Positions 47,312 through 58,828 of a DNA stretch of 64,000 nucleotides are shown here, piece after piece (the first letter of the stretch is position 1; each line of letters begins with the position of its first letter). The DNA comes from Nyssa sinensis. Lineage: Eukaryota > Streptophyta > Magnoliopsida > Cornales > Nyssaceae. A model generated the notes under the pieces. That model was given only the letters and a program-made list of their open reading frames with translations. It did no database searches and was not told the DNA's origin. A program made the position numbers and the translations under genes. The stretch spans positions 32,056,751 to 32,120,750 of the forward strand of contig CM018032.1 in NCBI GenBank assembly GCA_008638375.1. Reading direction: 5' to 3'.

Positions 47312-48469
47312 ATGGTAAACACCAGGAGAAACGTGAGGAATTCAAATGACAGACTCGACCGAGTTGAACATATACTGGAAGCAATGGCTCAGAACATAGC
47401 TAACATGCAAGCACAAGTCAGAGCGCCACAACCGGTGCAAAATCCTTAGCCACAACCAAATCCTGGACAACCTACTGAAACAGTCAACACGACGAGTTAT
47501 AAAACGTTCCAGGGTTTTAAACCCCCTAGATTTGACGGTCTAGATACGACAATCGATGCAGAATCATGGGTTCGGGAGATGGAACGTATATTTACGGTTA
47601 TGACATGTACTGAGGAGCAAAAGGTCTCTTTTGCTACTTTTACCTTTAAGGATGGAGCCCATGAGTGGTGGCTGCTGGAGAAAGAAAGGGAGCCGCCAAT
47701 GACCTGGACAAGATTTCTAGAAGTGTTTTATGAAAAATACTTTCCAAGGTCATTGAAAAACCAAAAAATAGCAGAGTTTGCAGTTCTAACCCAGGGAACA
47801 ATGACAGTGGCGGAATACGAGACTAAGTTTATGAGATTAGCCCGATTTGCACCCCACATGGTCCAGACTGAAGATCTGAAGGCTAGGAAGTTTGAAGCTG
47901 GCCTCAAGGATAGTATCAGATACCGACTTGAACCATTCGAACTCCCTACATATAATGCAGTAGTAGATCGTGCTAAGATTTTTGAGAGAGCGGGTAATGC
48001 CTTATCTCAAAAGAAGGACAAAAATAAAGTAGGCGCCACTTCCCAACAAATGAAAAAGACGAAGACAGGAACCAAGAGTATGACTACTGTCAATGAGAAG
48101 GGTGACGGTAGCCAGAAGTCAGGAGAGATTCCTACCTGTCCTACTTGTCAGAAGAAGCACTTTGCGCCCTGTCGACAGTATTCAGGAGTCTGCTACAGAT
48201 GTGGCCTACGTGGGCATCTTATCAAAGATTGTCCCCAAGGAAGTTCAGCTGTCAAGGAGCCTACCGCGATAGCTTCATCTACTACGCCACAAGTACAGGC
48301 TGCAACTACTGAAAAACCAGGAGGAGGTAAAGAACCTATGAGGTACGGGCGAGTGTTCAACATATATTCTAATGCTGCACAACCTTCAACATGTCAATTA
48401 GGTACATATCTTAATGCTTACATTACTGCATATAGACTTGTAGCTTATTTTCGACTACTTAACACATGA
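47312..48469 (+). pseudogene. gag: Gag polyprotein, element T copy 2, one nonsense codon
   Basis: Identical in layout to the gag at 41913, but codon 46 is TAG (47447-47449) where copy 1 has TTG (Leu). From the next usable ATG (47579) 296 codons remain, which would lack the N-terminus and the start of the capsid domain. One further change (ACA to GCA near 48301, Thr to Ala) was seen. The zinc knuckle and the odd C-terminal tail are unchanged. The change is a single T-to-A, unlike the C-to-T decay of the older elements. Confidence 0.9.
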
Positions 48470-48548
48470 ATGTGACAGACCAAAATAACGAAAAGAGACT
48501 AGAACCCCAGAAATAAGAACACTCGAGTTTTGAGGACAAAACTATTTT

Positions 48549-48561
48549 AAGGGGGGAAGGA
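48549..48561 (+). promoter_or_regulatory. Polypurine tract, element T copy 2
   Basis: AAGGGGGGAAGGA directly before LTR 3. Confidence 0.85.
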
Positions 48562-51500
48562 TGTAACACCCCGACCCTGATTAAGTAATGATTAGTTAGT
48601 AATCATTTATCTGAACTAAACATAAAGAATAATTAAGAAGCTAACCTAATTAGGAGTTGACCAGAAGAAACCGCGTCGAAAAATAAGCTACAGAATGATA
48701 GTTAGGGAAAAAACAAGGAAACTGCATTAATGCGCAGCCAAACAGGGCCTAAGACCGAAATATGGGAAAAAGACCAAAAATGTGGCCAAGAGGATTTGAT
48801 CCCTTGACCAACCTAGGCAGAATTTGGGTTACCAAAAATTTACCATCTAGGCTAGGAACCTCTTTGTGAACATATGTGCAAAGATATGTATTTAAATACC
48901 ATTCAGATTTGGCCATTCCCCAAAGTGACCAATACCCAAACATGCAACACCTCAGCATTACATCATGCTACAGCCATCATGCCTATAGTCTCATGATGAA
49001 ACCTCTCTCCCAACCAAATTGCATGCAAAATAATCATGCATTTGGGGAGATGAAAAGGGCAAGAGAGATGTGAGATTTGTATATTTCCATATATGCATTC
49101 TCCATGCATATGTGCAGATCTGCCATTTAGAGAGTGTTGATATACTGTTTATAGAGAGAGAAAGTGGTGAGAGAGAGAGAGAACCTAGAGAGAGAGTGAG
49201 AGATACACAAGGGTGTACATTGGAAATCCATTAGAGGAAGCTAGAGATTGGAACTGAAGGGCTGCACGACTGGGGGAGGATCCAATCCAGCTCTTGAAGC
49301 TTCTGCTTGAGCACAACCAGTGAGGAAACCACTGTACACGTGAGTTATTCAAAATTTTTTTTGGAAATTCTCTTGAATTTAAGCTACTGTTTTATAGCTT
49401 TTAGGACCTGTTATTGCATGTACCATAGCTTAACTTGAAAAACTGAGTTGGTTGCGACTGGTTTGAACCTCTAGAACTGCCCCAAAACCCGAAACCCATG
49501 GCAAACCGCCATTGATAGACCTCGGGTTACAGGTCTGAATCGACCTTAACCAAGTGACTCTTTGCTTATCAAAGCATGAAATGGACCATCCTAGGACCCC
49601 GAAAAACACTATACACGACCTAGAGACCTAGGTCTACGCCCTCAAAACCGAGGCTATTCTTCTTGGCCCAAAAACCAAATCTTTAAATCTGACCCCTAAA
49701 CCGAGATTGATGAGTTGGGAATGGAAGCTCATGTTGTAAGGGTTGCAGAGGATCAAACCTCGTGCAAAATGATGAAGGAATGAGGTTGTATGGACTGACT
49801 GTATTTTCCCACAATAATCGGCTAGAACAGTCCCCTACTGTTGATTGTGATGCTTGAAATCGATGCCAAATGGATGATATTACTCCTAGAAACATTTTGG
49901 AAAGAAAACCAGTGGGAATTGCTGTATGAAAACCTACGAATTGGGAGAGAAAATTCTGAAATTTTCTAGGGCAACAGTGGCCCTAGACGGGTGGGGACGA
50001 TGAACAGTAACGGGTTTGGATCGGGTCTTCGGGTCGGGCCCCGACCCGAATAAAAAGGATATAAACCGAACTTAAACTGCGTCGTTTTGTTACTGTTAAA
50101 TTTAAAATTAAATTGTAGGGCTGACGTCATCCTGACGTCAACACATTACCTTGAACCGGACTGGACCGGTCTGGTTCAGTCGCATGCTGACTGAACCGTT
50201 TGGTTCGGTTACAATTTTCTGGTATTTACAAAATGACCCCAACAGTTTTAGGAAATTCAACTCTGGCCCAGATTCTGGAATTTTATTCCATTTATACCCC
50301 TGATAAATTAATAAATAATAAATTAAATTATTTAATTAATTTATTAATTAAATAAAAATGACCAAATTACCCCTAGGTCATAAATAAGTCAAACGGAGTC
50401 CGAATAAAGTAAACGAATAGTGGTTTTTGACTATTTTGGACGTTCCGAACTCAATGGTGTGGTCCGTTTTACGAGACGAGGCTTCAAAAATTACGATACG
50501 TTAAAGTACAAATTACCAAATTGCCCCTAATGTAGCCGATGTCCAAATAAGACAATTTATTAGTGTAATCTTATTTTCTTGGGCCTTCTGAGATCAACAG
50601 TGAGGTCCGATTCACGAGACGGGACTCCGAAAAATATGACGCGCGAAATGACCAAACTACCCCTAAGGTACCCGAAGCCCAAATGAAACTAAAAGATAGT
50701 CTATTTTGACTATGTCGGACATTCCAAACCCAACGGTGAAGTCCATAACACCAAAATAGGTACTGAAAATTTAGTCACGTGAAAAATAAAACTCATCAAG
50801 TCACCACGAGTTGACTAGTAAGACCAATCCTAGGAGGTTAGGATACGTCAGGCCTAAAATTAAATGAAAGAGCATGAATAGGTAACGATTTAAGGTAAAT
50901 GTGAAGTTAACGAGTTCTTTATAATTTTCTTAGGAAATACAAAGGAAAGGGAAAAGCCCACCAGTAGTGCAAACCCGGTGAATCAAGGTGAGTAACCTCA
51001 CATTTGAAGTGGAGATTTAATTCCACGGATTTGAATGATGTTTTAAATATCAAATTCTGTCTTTACACAATTCCGTTTTAAATATTCTGTTATGACATGC
51101 TTCCTGAATAATTTACTACTGTTCTCTGAGATATACTTCTGCATGTCTAAAATTCCGACTTCAAATGTTATTATATATCCTGAATTTACATGTTTCACGT
51201 ATTTCAATACCCTATCATGAGATTATGAACTGTATGTTTTGAATGCTTTTAAATGCATCCACACGAAGGAATTATGGGTTAAATGCTTTTAAATGCAAGA
51301 TAAATTGTGCATAAGCACCATGGATTTCTATCGGGTTTCTTAGGAACCCAACTACGATACGAATAAATGCCAGGTAGCAGGATCTAATCCCCCAGGCATA
51401 TGAGATATCTCCACGAAAAGTAAAATGGGAATCTGGTTCGAAACGGATTCTGTTAATGAAAGTGATAAGGTGTGTGTTGAAAATGGAAGCAGGCTTTTTC

Positions 51501-52228
51501 CTCATTTTCACCATGCATATTTACATGATTTGAAATTCACATACTTTATTCCGAAAGTACAGGTTAGCTTGAATACTGTAATGTTTCAAAGCCATTGTTT
51601 AAAGAATGCATGTACTCTATGTTCCAAGTATACGAGCAATTGGTAGTGAGTATTTTACAAAATTCTCACGTGCGAAACCACTACCAATTGAAACCCGTGA
51701 CAGATGTTAGAATTACTCACTGGGCTTTTCGAAGCTCACCCCATTCCCTAACATTTTTCAGGTGATGACGATGGGTGGACCCTTGCCCAATTTGGGGAAA
51801 AATGATAGGCAGCTCCATTAGGATTCTGGAGATATTTTTGGGAAGCATTAGGGCCTATGGTTGGTCGAATTTTGATGTCGTACTTTTGGGACAATTATGT
51901 ATTTAAGCCCAAGAGGCAACCACATATGTACTTAAGCCCTTGAGGCATTTGAATATGTATCATGTATAAGACTTTAATTTTTAGTATGCTCTGATGTGAT
52001 TATTCATGTGTACCGCTATGAAGAGCGACAGTACCGGACGGCTGTGCGAAAGTTTTTAAAGGATTTTTAAAAAAAAAAAAAAAGAAAAGGGTTTTCACGC
52101 TTCCGCAAATCAAGGCCGCACCGCTATTCGATACCGTCGCCCAAGTTTTGCCTCGCCCTCAGGCTCCCGGGCCTGAAGGCGGCGGTCGCGATCCGAGATC
52201 CGCACAGGGTGGGTTTCGGGTCATGACA
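48562..52228 (+). repeat. Element T, LTR 3
   Basis: 3667 bp. It differs from LTR 2 at only two places that I saw: the A-run near 52068, and GTCATGACA instead of GTCGTGACA at the end. The GA tract, palindrome (50028-50050) and TGACGTCA pair are conserved. Confidence 0.95.
50122..50140. promoter_or_regulatory. Paired TGACGTCA site in T LTR 3
   Basis: Same 19-bp sequence as at 39325. Confidence 0.55.
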
Positions 52229-52233
52229 AGTAT

Positions 52234-52427
52234 GCAGCGTCTCGCTCGTTTCCTTGACGATTCCCTACATTGTCGCCTACGTTGACAGGTTGTTCCTGTT
52301 GTACTGGCTGTGCTGGTTGGCTAGCACTAGCCTGAATCTGTGGTAGACTTTCAAATATAGTCCGCATCATTCTTTCCAATTGTTCTAAACGATCCATAGG
52401 TAACGGACCTTGCCTCGTGTTTACCAT
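52234..52427 (-). pseudogene. gag: Element B gag, N-terminal part
   Basis: It starts MVNTRQG at 52427 on the minus strand and gives about 64 codons rich in Gln and Pro before meeting the target duplicate of element T. The frame matches that of the piece ending at 37764, so the gene was open across this point before the insertion. The distance from primer site to ATG is about 170 bp. Confidence 0.9.
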
Positions 52428-52600
52428 GTCTGTAAGGATTACCCGTGATGATAACCAATGAGATAACCAATGAGATAACTAATAAGATAACCAGTCAATG
52501 TATAAGGCAATTAGTCAATGATTTTAAAATATAAAGTATCAGTCATATCTAACAGTCTTAACTCTAGTCCTATCTCCCATGACTCACAATCGAACCAATA

Positions 52601-52612
52601 GCTCTGATACCA
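52601..52612 (-). promoter_or_regulatory. tRNA-iMet primer binding site, element B
   Basis: Read on the minus strand, TGGTATCAGAGC lies three bases after the 5' LTR end. Confidence 0.9.
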
Positions 52613-52615
52613 AGC

Positions 52616-55600
52616 TGTCACGACCCAAAATCCACCCTATGCAGATCTCGTGTCGCGGGGCCGACCCGAAGGCCGTCCCTACTTTTTCCATTCCAGTATC
52701 ATAATACTAATATGCAATGTACTAGAAATTTTAAACAATGAACAGCGGAAGCCTTTATCAATTACAGTAATCCAGCGGAAGTCTTTTTAAATAAATTAAA
52801 CAGCGGAAGTCTATTAAATACATGACATAATTCTACATAATTCAAAATGGGGACTAAACGTAACCAGCACCCGGGGGTGGTGAATACATGGGAGAACTAA
52901 CATAGACTGAACAGTACTTCAAAATGTCCCCCTACGCTCTCAGACTCCTACTGGGGTCTCGCAGCGTCATTACCTGAAATGGGGGGTAAGTGGGGTGGAA
53001 TGAGCTATGAAGCTCAGCAAGTAAACCAGATCTCCGACACTGGTATCGATGATTATAAGAACATGAATCCATGAACAAAAATATGATAGCCAATCATAGA
53101 AAGTAAGATGCTGTGATAGCCAATGAGAACAGTTGCCATGATGGCCAATAAATAGTTGGGCACAATATACAATCAGGAGAAATGAATAAGCAGTGATGAG
53201 ATTTTTCAACAATAATCTATCACAATAAAAGTACTTCCACAATAAAACGATTTCAATCAAACCAATGAACAACGTAAGATAACCCATAAGAAACAGTAAT
53301 CCATAAGGAACAGTAACCATTCAACAATATATCCATAACAATAATCCAATGGAGATGCTTATAATCTGTAGTAGGGGATGGCAGTCCCTCTTCGTAATTC
53401 GAGGCCCGGCATACCTCTCAGTTATACTCACATCTTTTGCCACACGTCCGTTCACGGACTAGTTCGTCACAGAAGCATCGGATGGATATTGTGACTGAGC
53501 ACAATTCCAGCATTTATAAACATAGCATGATCATTTGTGATTCCATAAGGAGTATGAAAATGGAATATCATATATACAGTTAAGCATAACAGTAAGCCTT
53601 TCGAGGCACGGTTCAATATGATAACAATAGCACAATAGTCAATCAATGTCCACAAGATAGAACAATATCATACTGTGGATAGCAATAACATGAAGTACTT
53701 TCAAGAGTATAAGTTTGGCAGTAAAGAATAAACTTGGCTTTAAAAACACCACATGGAAGAGAAAGTGATCCACTTACCTCTATCGTGATTCTACCTCAGA
53801 AATCCGTGAGTGTACCTTTGCCTTTCGAGTTTCCTATATATCAGTGAATACGTTTCAGAATAAATGTTATTCATCAAATTTTATGCCTTTCTATCATAAG
53901 TATTTCAAATACTATTTTAGACTTTACCATTGAGTTCGGAACGTCGAAGAAAGTCGGTTTAGGCTTTCGCGGAATTCCATTTGGACTTTTGTACTAAAAA
54001 GGGCAAAATGGTCATTTTGCACTTTTGCGGTATTTTATCCTTCGGGGTCTCATCTCATAAAACGGACCCCACCATTGGACTCATAACGTCCGAGATAATA
54101 GGTTTTGACTATTCATTTGTATCATTTGGACTTCGTTTGACCCATATTTGAAATAGGGGCATTATTGTAAAAATTAATTTTCTGTTTGGGCCATAGTACA
54201 ATTTCCTAAAACATTTGGGGCCGGTTCACAATTTCCTAAAGCTACGGTCTGAACCAGTTGGTTCAAGACCAGAAACCCTAAACCGGTCCACCCTTCTCCT
54301 GAACCAAACGGTTCACTTTAGTTTAAAAATCGGATTTCAATAACCCTGATTTCCTATCCCATCCTTGGTCTGGATAACCCCAAACCCAATTCCAATTTAC
54401 TATACATGTAACCAAACAAGCCCAATCCCATTTAAATTAAAAACCCAAAACGACACAGCTTTGGCTCCATTTATTTCCGGTCGGTTACCGACCCGATCCG
54501 AACCCGGATCCGTCCCAGTTTTGACCCGATAGCCCCCACGACTTTTCGGTCGTCTTCCCCACGTCTCCGGTAGGGTTCCGGCGTGAACAGTCGTCTTCTC
54601 CGGCGACTGTCACTTATTTTTCGGTGGTTTTTCCCCCCATTTTGAATGCCATTCTTTTCCATTTTTTATGTAGATTATATTTCTAACTTTAGTTTTCAAT
54701 GTAACCCACTAGTTCTTCACGAAATAGGGGTTGAACATTTCCGGCCGATTCTCCGGCCAAGTGATATCTTCTATTTCGTAACGTTTTGTTCACTGTTTTG
54801 TCCTCTAATTATTTCTAACAGTTTTCTGCATGTATAAGGACCATTTTCATAAACTTTAAAACAAGTTTTAAACATAAAATTCATGGAACCCAAGATTATC
54901 TATGAAACCTGCTACTCGATTTTTCTCCTTGGTTTCTAAACCATTTAACCTGATTCTTTTCGCATTTAAAAGTTAATATCATGCTTTTTAAGACCTTAAC
55001 TCTAAATCAAACATTCATGCTTAGAATCTTAAAAACAGAAACAATATCACTTACTTGTTTTTGCTTGTTTGCTCACGGTTGTTATGCCCTTGAATCCCTT
55101 TTGCTTCTGTTCTGAATCCCTGATGATACTCTTCTCACTCTAAGCCCCTTAGTTTCCTTCAGTTGTTTCTATTCCTCTCACTTCACAAAACCCGTATACA
55201 TACATATAAACACCACCGACTCTTTCTCTCTCTACCTTATCACTATCTCTCTCTCTCTCTTGCAGTCATCCTTGACTGCAGAGAACCGCCCCCTTCACCT
55301 GTAGCCATCCACGTACCCTCCAATATACATATATATATACATTATATTACATATACACACACACCATCACCAAGTCGGTTGGTGTGGTTTCCCAAACACA
55401 CACACACACACAGTGATGCACACACACACACACAGTGATGCACACACTGATATTTGTTTGGAAGCTTCCCTTCCTTTTTTTCTCTTTATCTTATTTTAAT
55501 CACTTGTATTTATATATCTAATACATCACATATATACATATATATACATATAAAATACATCTTTTATACATGTCATTATAATCATATATATACGTATGAC

Positions 55601-55876
55601 GGTATTTTTAGTTACGTACACATACACTAATATTCCGTGAACTATGCATGTGTACGTACGTATGCATGCATGGGTTGCATGCATGCACGCTTTTTGAGGT
55701 AAGGTTCCGAGTTGCTCGGGTACTACCCGACACTGGCCTTACTAAGCAAAACATTTATCTTTTGAAATTAGGTTCAGTTCCATAATTATTGTGACTTAAA
55801 GTTTAAGGCAGCTCAGGTTATGCCATTCAGTCGACTTGCCTCGGTAACGCGTCGTATCCCGGGTCGGGATATCACA
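52616..55876 (-). repeat. Element B 5' LTR
   Basis: On the plus strand it reads TGTCACGACCCAAAATCC...GGGTCGGGATATCACA, 3261 bp. It aligns along its whole length with 32986-36238 with scattered single-base differences and small changes in the CA and TA runs. Confidence 0.9.
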
Positions 55877-58828
55877 ATTACGTTGGTGCCGGTTGCCAAA
55901 AAACACCATTGTTTTCCATGATTTTAACGTCCAAATCTAACTATTTTTACTCCAAATGAATTCCAAGACTTTAAGAAATGTTTTAGAACTAGTTTTGGCC
56001 CCAAACTTCACCAGTTTCCGACACCCACATGGGTTTTCCGGTGTTGCATCGGCGATTGAAATTTTTGCTATAAAACAGTCATTTCTTGACTACTTTTCTT
56101 CATTCAAATTGTGTTAAACTCCTAAAAGGCTTACCTACCCATTTCCAATCCAAAAATTTAAGTTGGTTTAACACATAAAGATTTGCCATATTTGGCCAAG
56201 AGGCACGGTTTCACGTTTTTGGGTTTTCTTCCATGATTTTGGCTTAATTAATTCTTAACATGCATCAACAAAATCTTCCAATACACATGCAATCAATTAA
56301 ATTAAAATTGATACTTGTTCTAGTCATTTTTCTTTTTCCCAACTTCTTGCAAAAGTTTTCCTTTTCTTCTGCGCCTCTACTTCTTTTGGTTTATCTCTCA
56401 CTTTCTCTCTTCCTCTCAATTTTTATTTTTATAGGTAAATTTTTCTACTTTGGTTCTGGTTCCTTTATGTATGGAATACCCACACACGCACACGTGCACA
56501 TGGCTGCATGCAGCCACTGCCTCTCGAAATCATCTTACCCACTTGACCGACCTTGGGTCGGTGGCATTGCCACCTGTTTTATGTTGCATGCGCACATGGC
56601 ACGCATAATTCACATCACAACTTCTCATTTTTTCTACAGCCTTCTACAACACTCTACACATTTCTCAATTCTTCCACTTGCTTCCATTTCTTTCTAATAT
56701 CTTCTTGATTTCTATTTATTTCTTTTCTTTTTATATTACTTTATATATTTTGATCTATAATACTATACACCGTATATATATATGGATTATAATTTCGTTT
56801 ATGTAATTATATATATATATGTACAGTTAACTACATATATATACACTGCTATTGTGCATGTTTTTCCCGTAAAAATTGGGCTTCCTGTACGACAGTACCC
56901 GAGGTACTTGGGACTGCTTGTCACTCGCACCCATGCATCGTGACTAAACATAATAGTCTAACGTACGACCGATTTTATTTATGTCATATATTGGCTTACA
57001 GTTCGGGGTTACATTTCATGGCCCGATCCAACCCAGGTCGGGTATTGGCTAACTCGGGTCGGGGTATTACAAAACCGACCGGTCCAGCGGTCCAATTCAT
57101 TATGCTGACATCATGCTAACGTCAGCCCTATTACTTATTTGATTTTTTAATCCAATTTAACCAAAACGACGTAGTTTTAATAATCCATTTTGTATTTCGG
57201 TCGGGGCCCGACCCGAGACCTGGTCCATGACCCGACCCATGAGCAGTCATCGTCCCTAAAAGTCCAGCAAGGGTTCTAGCGTCACCTCCGTCGTCGGCGA
57301 CTATTTTCGATGGGATTTTGACACAGTTTCAACGGGGTTCAAAGCCAAATTTTATGGGGTTTCCATTTCCAATTTTAGGTTTTTACTTACTTTTTCCCTT
57401 AGGCTCGAGATTAGCATTTACAGTCGGGCTCTAGCGAACCCCACGATTTTTTGATGAGCACTTGTCTCACTGTTTCGTGACTTTTCAGCCACTGTTTGGA
57501 CTCCAATTTCTTCCTACAAATTGATGCACTTTTGAGGATTATTTCTACATTGCCCTAGCCCCATGAAAACCCCAAAAATCATCCTACCCAATCTTACATG
57601 GCCGTAGCTGCAACTGCATTTTTCTAGGTTGTCCCTACACCATTTGGCATGATTCAAGTTGTTATATGCTCCAAGTTTTCCCTACTTTGCAACCATGTAA
57701 GTGGTTTTAATCTTTCATGAGTTTTTACCCAAAATCCAGTTTTTCTTAAATTCAGGGCCATGGTATTTTAGGGTTTCTCACCTCCCAATCACTCCATTTT
57801 TCCTCTAATCTCTTCCATTTTATATTTCTAACACATGCATGAAATCAAGACTCAAAATGGTAGGATTTTAAAAGAGAAAATGAGGAAAGAGAAAATTTCA
57901 TCTTACATCTAATGGCACCTTCTACACCACTACTTGGACTTCTCTTCATGTCTAGTTCAACACCCGAGCTCCCTCTCTTTTCATCCCTAGCCTTGCATGC
58001 AGCATGCAACTTCATCTTCCATCTTCTTCTTTCTCCCTTTATCTTTCTCTCTCTAGGTTTGTCTCTCTACTCTCTTTCTACCCGACACATGCGCACACTC
58101 ATCTCACTTCTGATTTCTGAATTGCACACACACTCCATACACAACATATATATATACATATATTTATATATTAAACATGCTGCATGTAATGTGATTGGTC
58201 CATTCGGGAGCTGGAGGCTTTATTGTATGTACATATATACATATATGTTGTAATATTTTTCACAGAATGTAGGCAGCCCAAGTGGCTTTTCTTTTTGGGC
58301 TTAAGTTCTCTCTTGCTTTTTAGGTCAAGAGATCAAATATCATGGGTTGCACTTTTGGATTATTTTTTTTTATTTTTCCCTTTATGCCTTGTTCGACAAT
58401 TTAAATTATTTATTTTAACTTTTTCCCGTAATTTTCCTTTTTGTTTCATTTTTGCTTTTGTACTTCAATTTAATATTCACTCTTTCACGTATCAATTTTA
58501 TAAATCATAGTCATATTTGGATTTATTTTTCTTTATGCATCAATTTCACAATTCGAAGCCGTGTCACTCTATTGTTTCTTGATCTAGCCCTTATCGTCCC
58601 CTCTTAACGTATTTAACTATTTTATTGGTCTATCGTAACTATTGAGAAATCCTGATTAATTTTCTTAATTATTTTTATTTTGTTTCAAATTAATAATTAG
58701 CGAACTAATTATAAATTAATCATGGTCGGGGTGTTACAAAAAAAGAAAAAATCTGGTTCGGCAATTGGGTCGGGCTGGTGTCGCGATGCTAGATCCGCAC
58801 AGGGTGGGTTCCGAGTCATGACAACTAT

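Larger units (their letters stand above)
46831..48561 (+). mobile_element. Element T internal region 2
   Basis: Same length and content as internal region 1. Primer site at 46835-46847; hairpin arms at 46874-46881 and 46886-46893; second primer-site copy at 46887-46898; polypurine tract at 48549-48561. I noted only two base differences from region 1 within gag. Confidence 0.9.
37765..52228 (+). mobile_element. Element T: tandem gag-only retrotransposon, LTR-gag-LTR-gag-LTR
   Basis: It starts TGTAACACCCCGACCC and ends GGGTTTCGGGTCATGACA, with perfect 5-bp target repeats AGTAT at 37760-37764 and 52229-52233 inside element B's gag. Three LTRs (3667, 3668 and 3667 bp) alternate with two 1731-bp internal regions, giving a period of 5398-5399 bp. 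Each internal region has a tRNA-iMet primer site, gag and a polypurine tract, and no pol. A single target repeat around the whole array means one insertion site that later became a tandem by recombination between LTRs, or a tandem that inserted as such. Confidence 0.95.
32986..55876 (-). mobile_element. Element B: gag-only LTR retrotransposon (TR-GAG type), complete ends
   Basis: Two LTRs in the same orientation (32986-36238 and 52616-55876) flank a minus-strand internal region of about 1.9 kb once the inserted T element is removed. A tRNA-iMet primer site adjoins the 5' LTR, gag follows, and a polypurine tract adjoins the 3' LTR. The target repeat is ATTAT (32981-32985) and ATTAC (55877-55881), one mismatch. 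There is no protease, reverse transcriptase or integrase, so mobility needed enzymes from another element. By eye the LTRs differ at roughly 30 sites. Confidence 0.85.
32000..57071 (-). mobile_element. LTR X (segmented, left end missing)
   Basis: The right end GGGTCGGGGTATTACA at 57071 is a clear LTR terminus, and after it the sequence jumps back to the AACCGGTCC block of S5. Within the left part, an early-LTR block (TTACTTACCTCTTACTG, about 32142) recurs although S5 already had one near 30880, so a second LTR begins between. The junction falls near 31980-32040, but no TGTCACG start or 5-bp repeat is present, so the left end was deleted. Its own sequence is about 32000-32985 and 55882-57071. 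Confidence 0.5.
29585..58738 (-). mobile_element. LTR S5 (segmented), target duplication AAAAA
   Basis: It starts TGTCGCGACCCGAAACTC at 29585 and ends CATGGTCGGGGTGTTACA at 58738. The flanks are AAAAA (29580-29584) and AAAAA (58739-58743). The insertion lies in the A-rich run near the 3' end of S3, so the target repeat is low in complexity and only moderate evidence. Its own sequence is 29585 to about 32000 and 57072-58738 (about 4 kb). The right segment holds a decayed TGACATCATGCTAACGTCA (57106-57124). No internal coding region of its own is seen. Confidence 0.7.
22583..58823 (+). mobile_element. Solo LTR S3 (segmented), target duplication ACTAT
   Basis: It starts TGTAACACCCCAACCC at 22583 and ends GGTTCCGAGTCATGACA at 58823. 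Perfect 5-bp repeats ACTAT lie at 22578-22582 and 58824-58828. Its own sequence is in three parts: 22583-23344, 27557-29584 and 58744-58823, about 2.9 kb in total, interrupted by S4 and by S5 with its contents. No internal region belongs to it. That the ends 36 kb apart belong together rests on the TG/CA ends, the target repeat, and the host LTR reading on smoothly across the gap. Confidence 0.8.

Noticed and set aside
37765..52228. A satellite array or segmental duplication of a host gene
   Set aside because: LTR termini, primer sites, polypurine tracts and one 5-bp target repeat show a retrotransposon.
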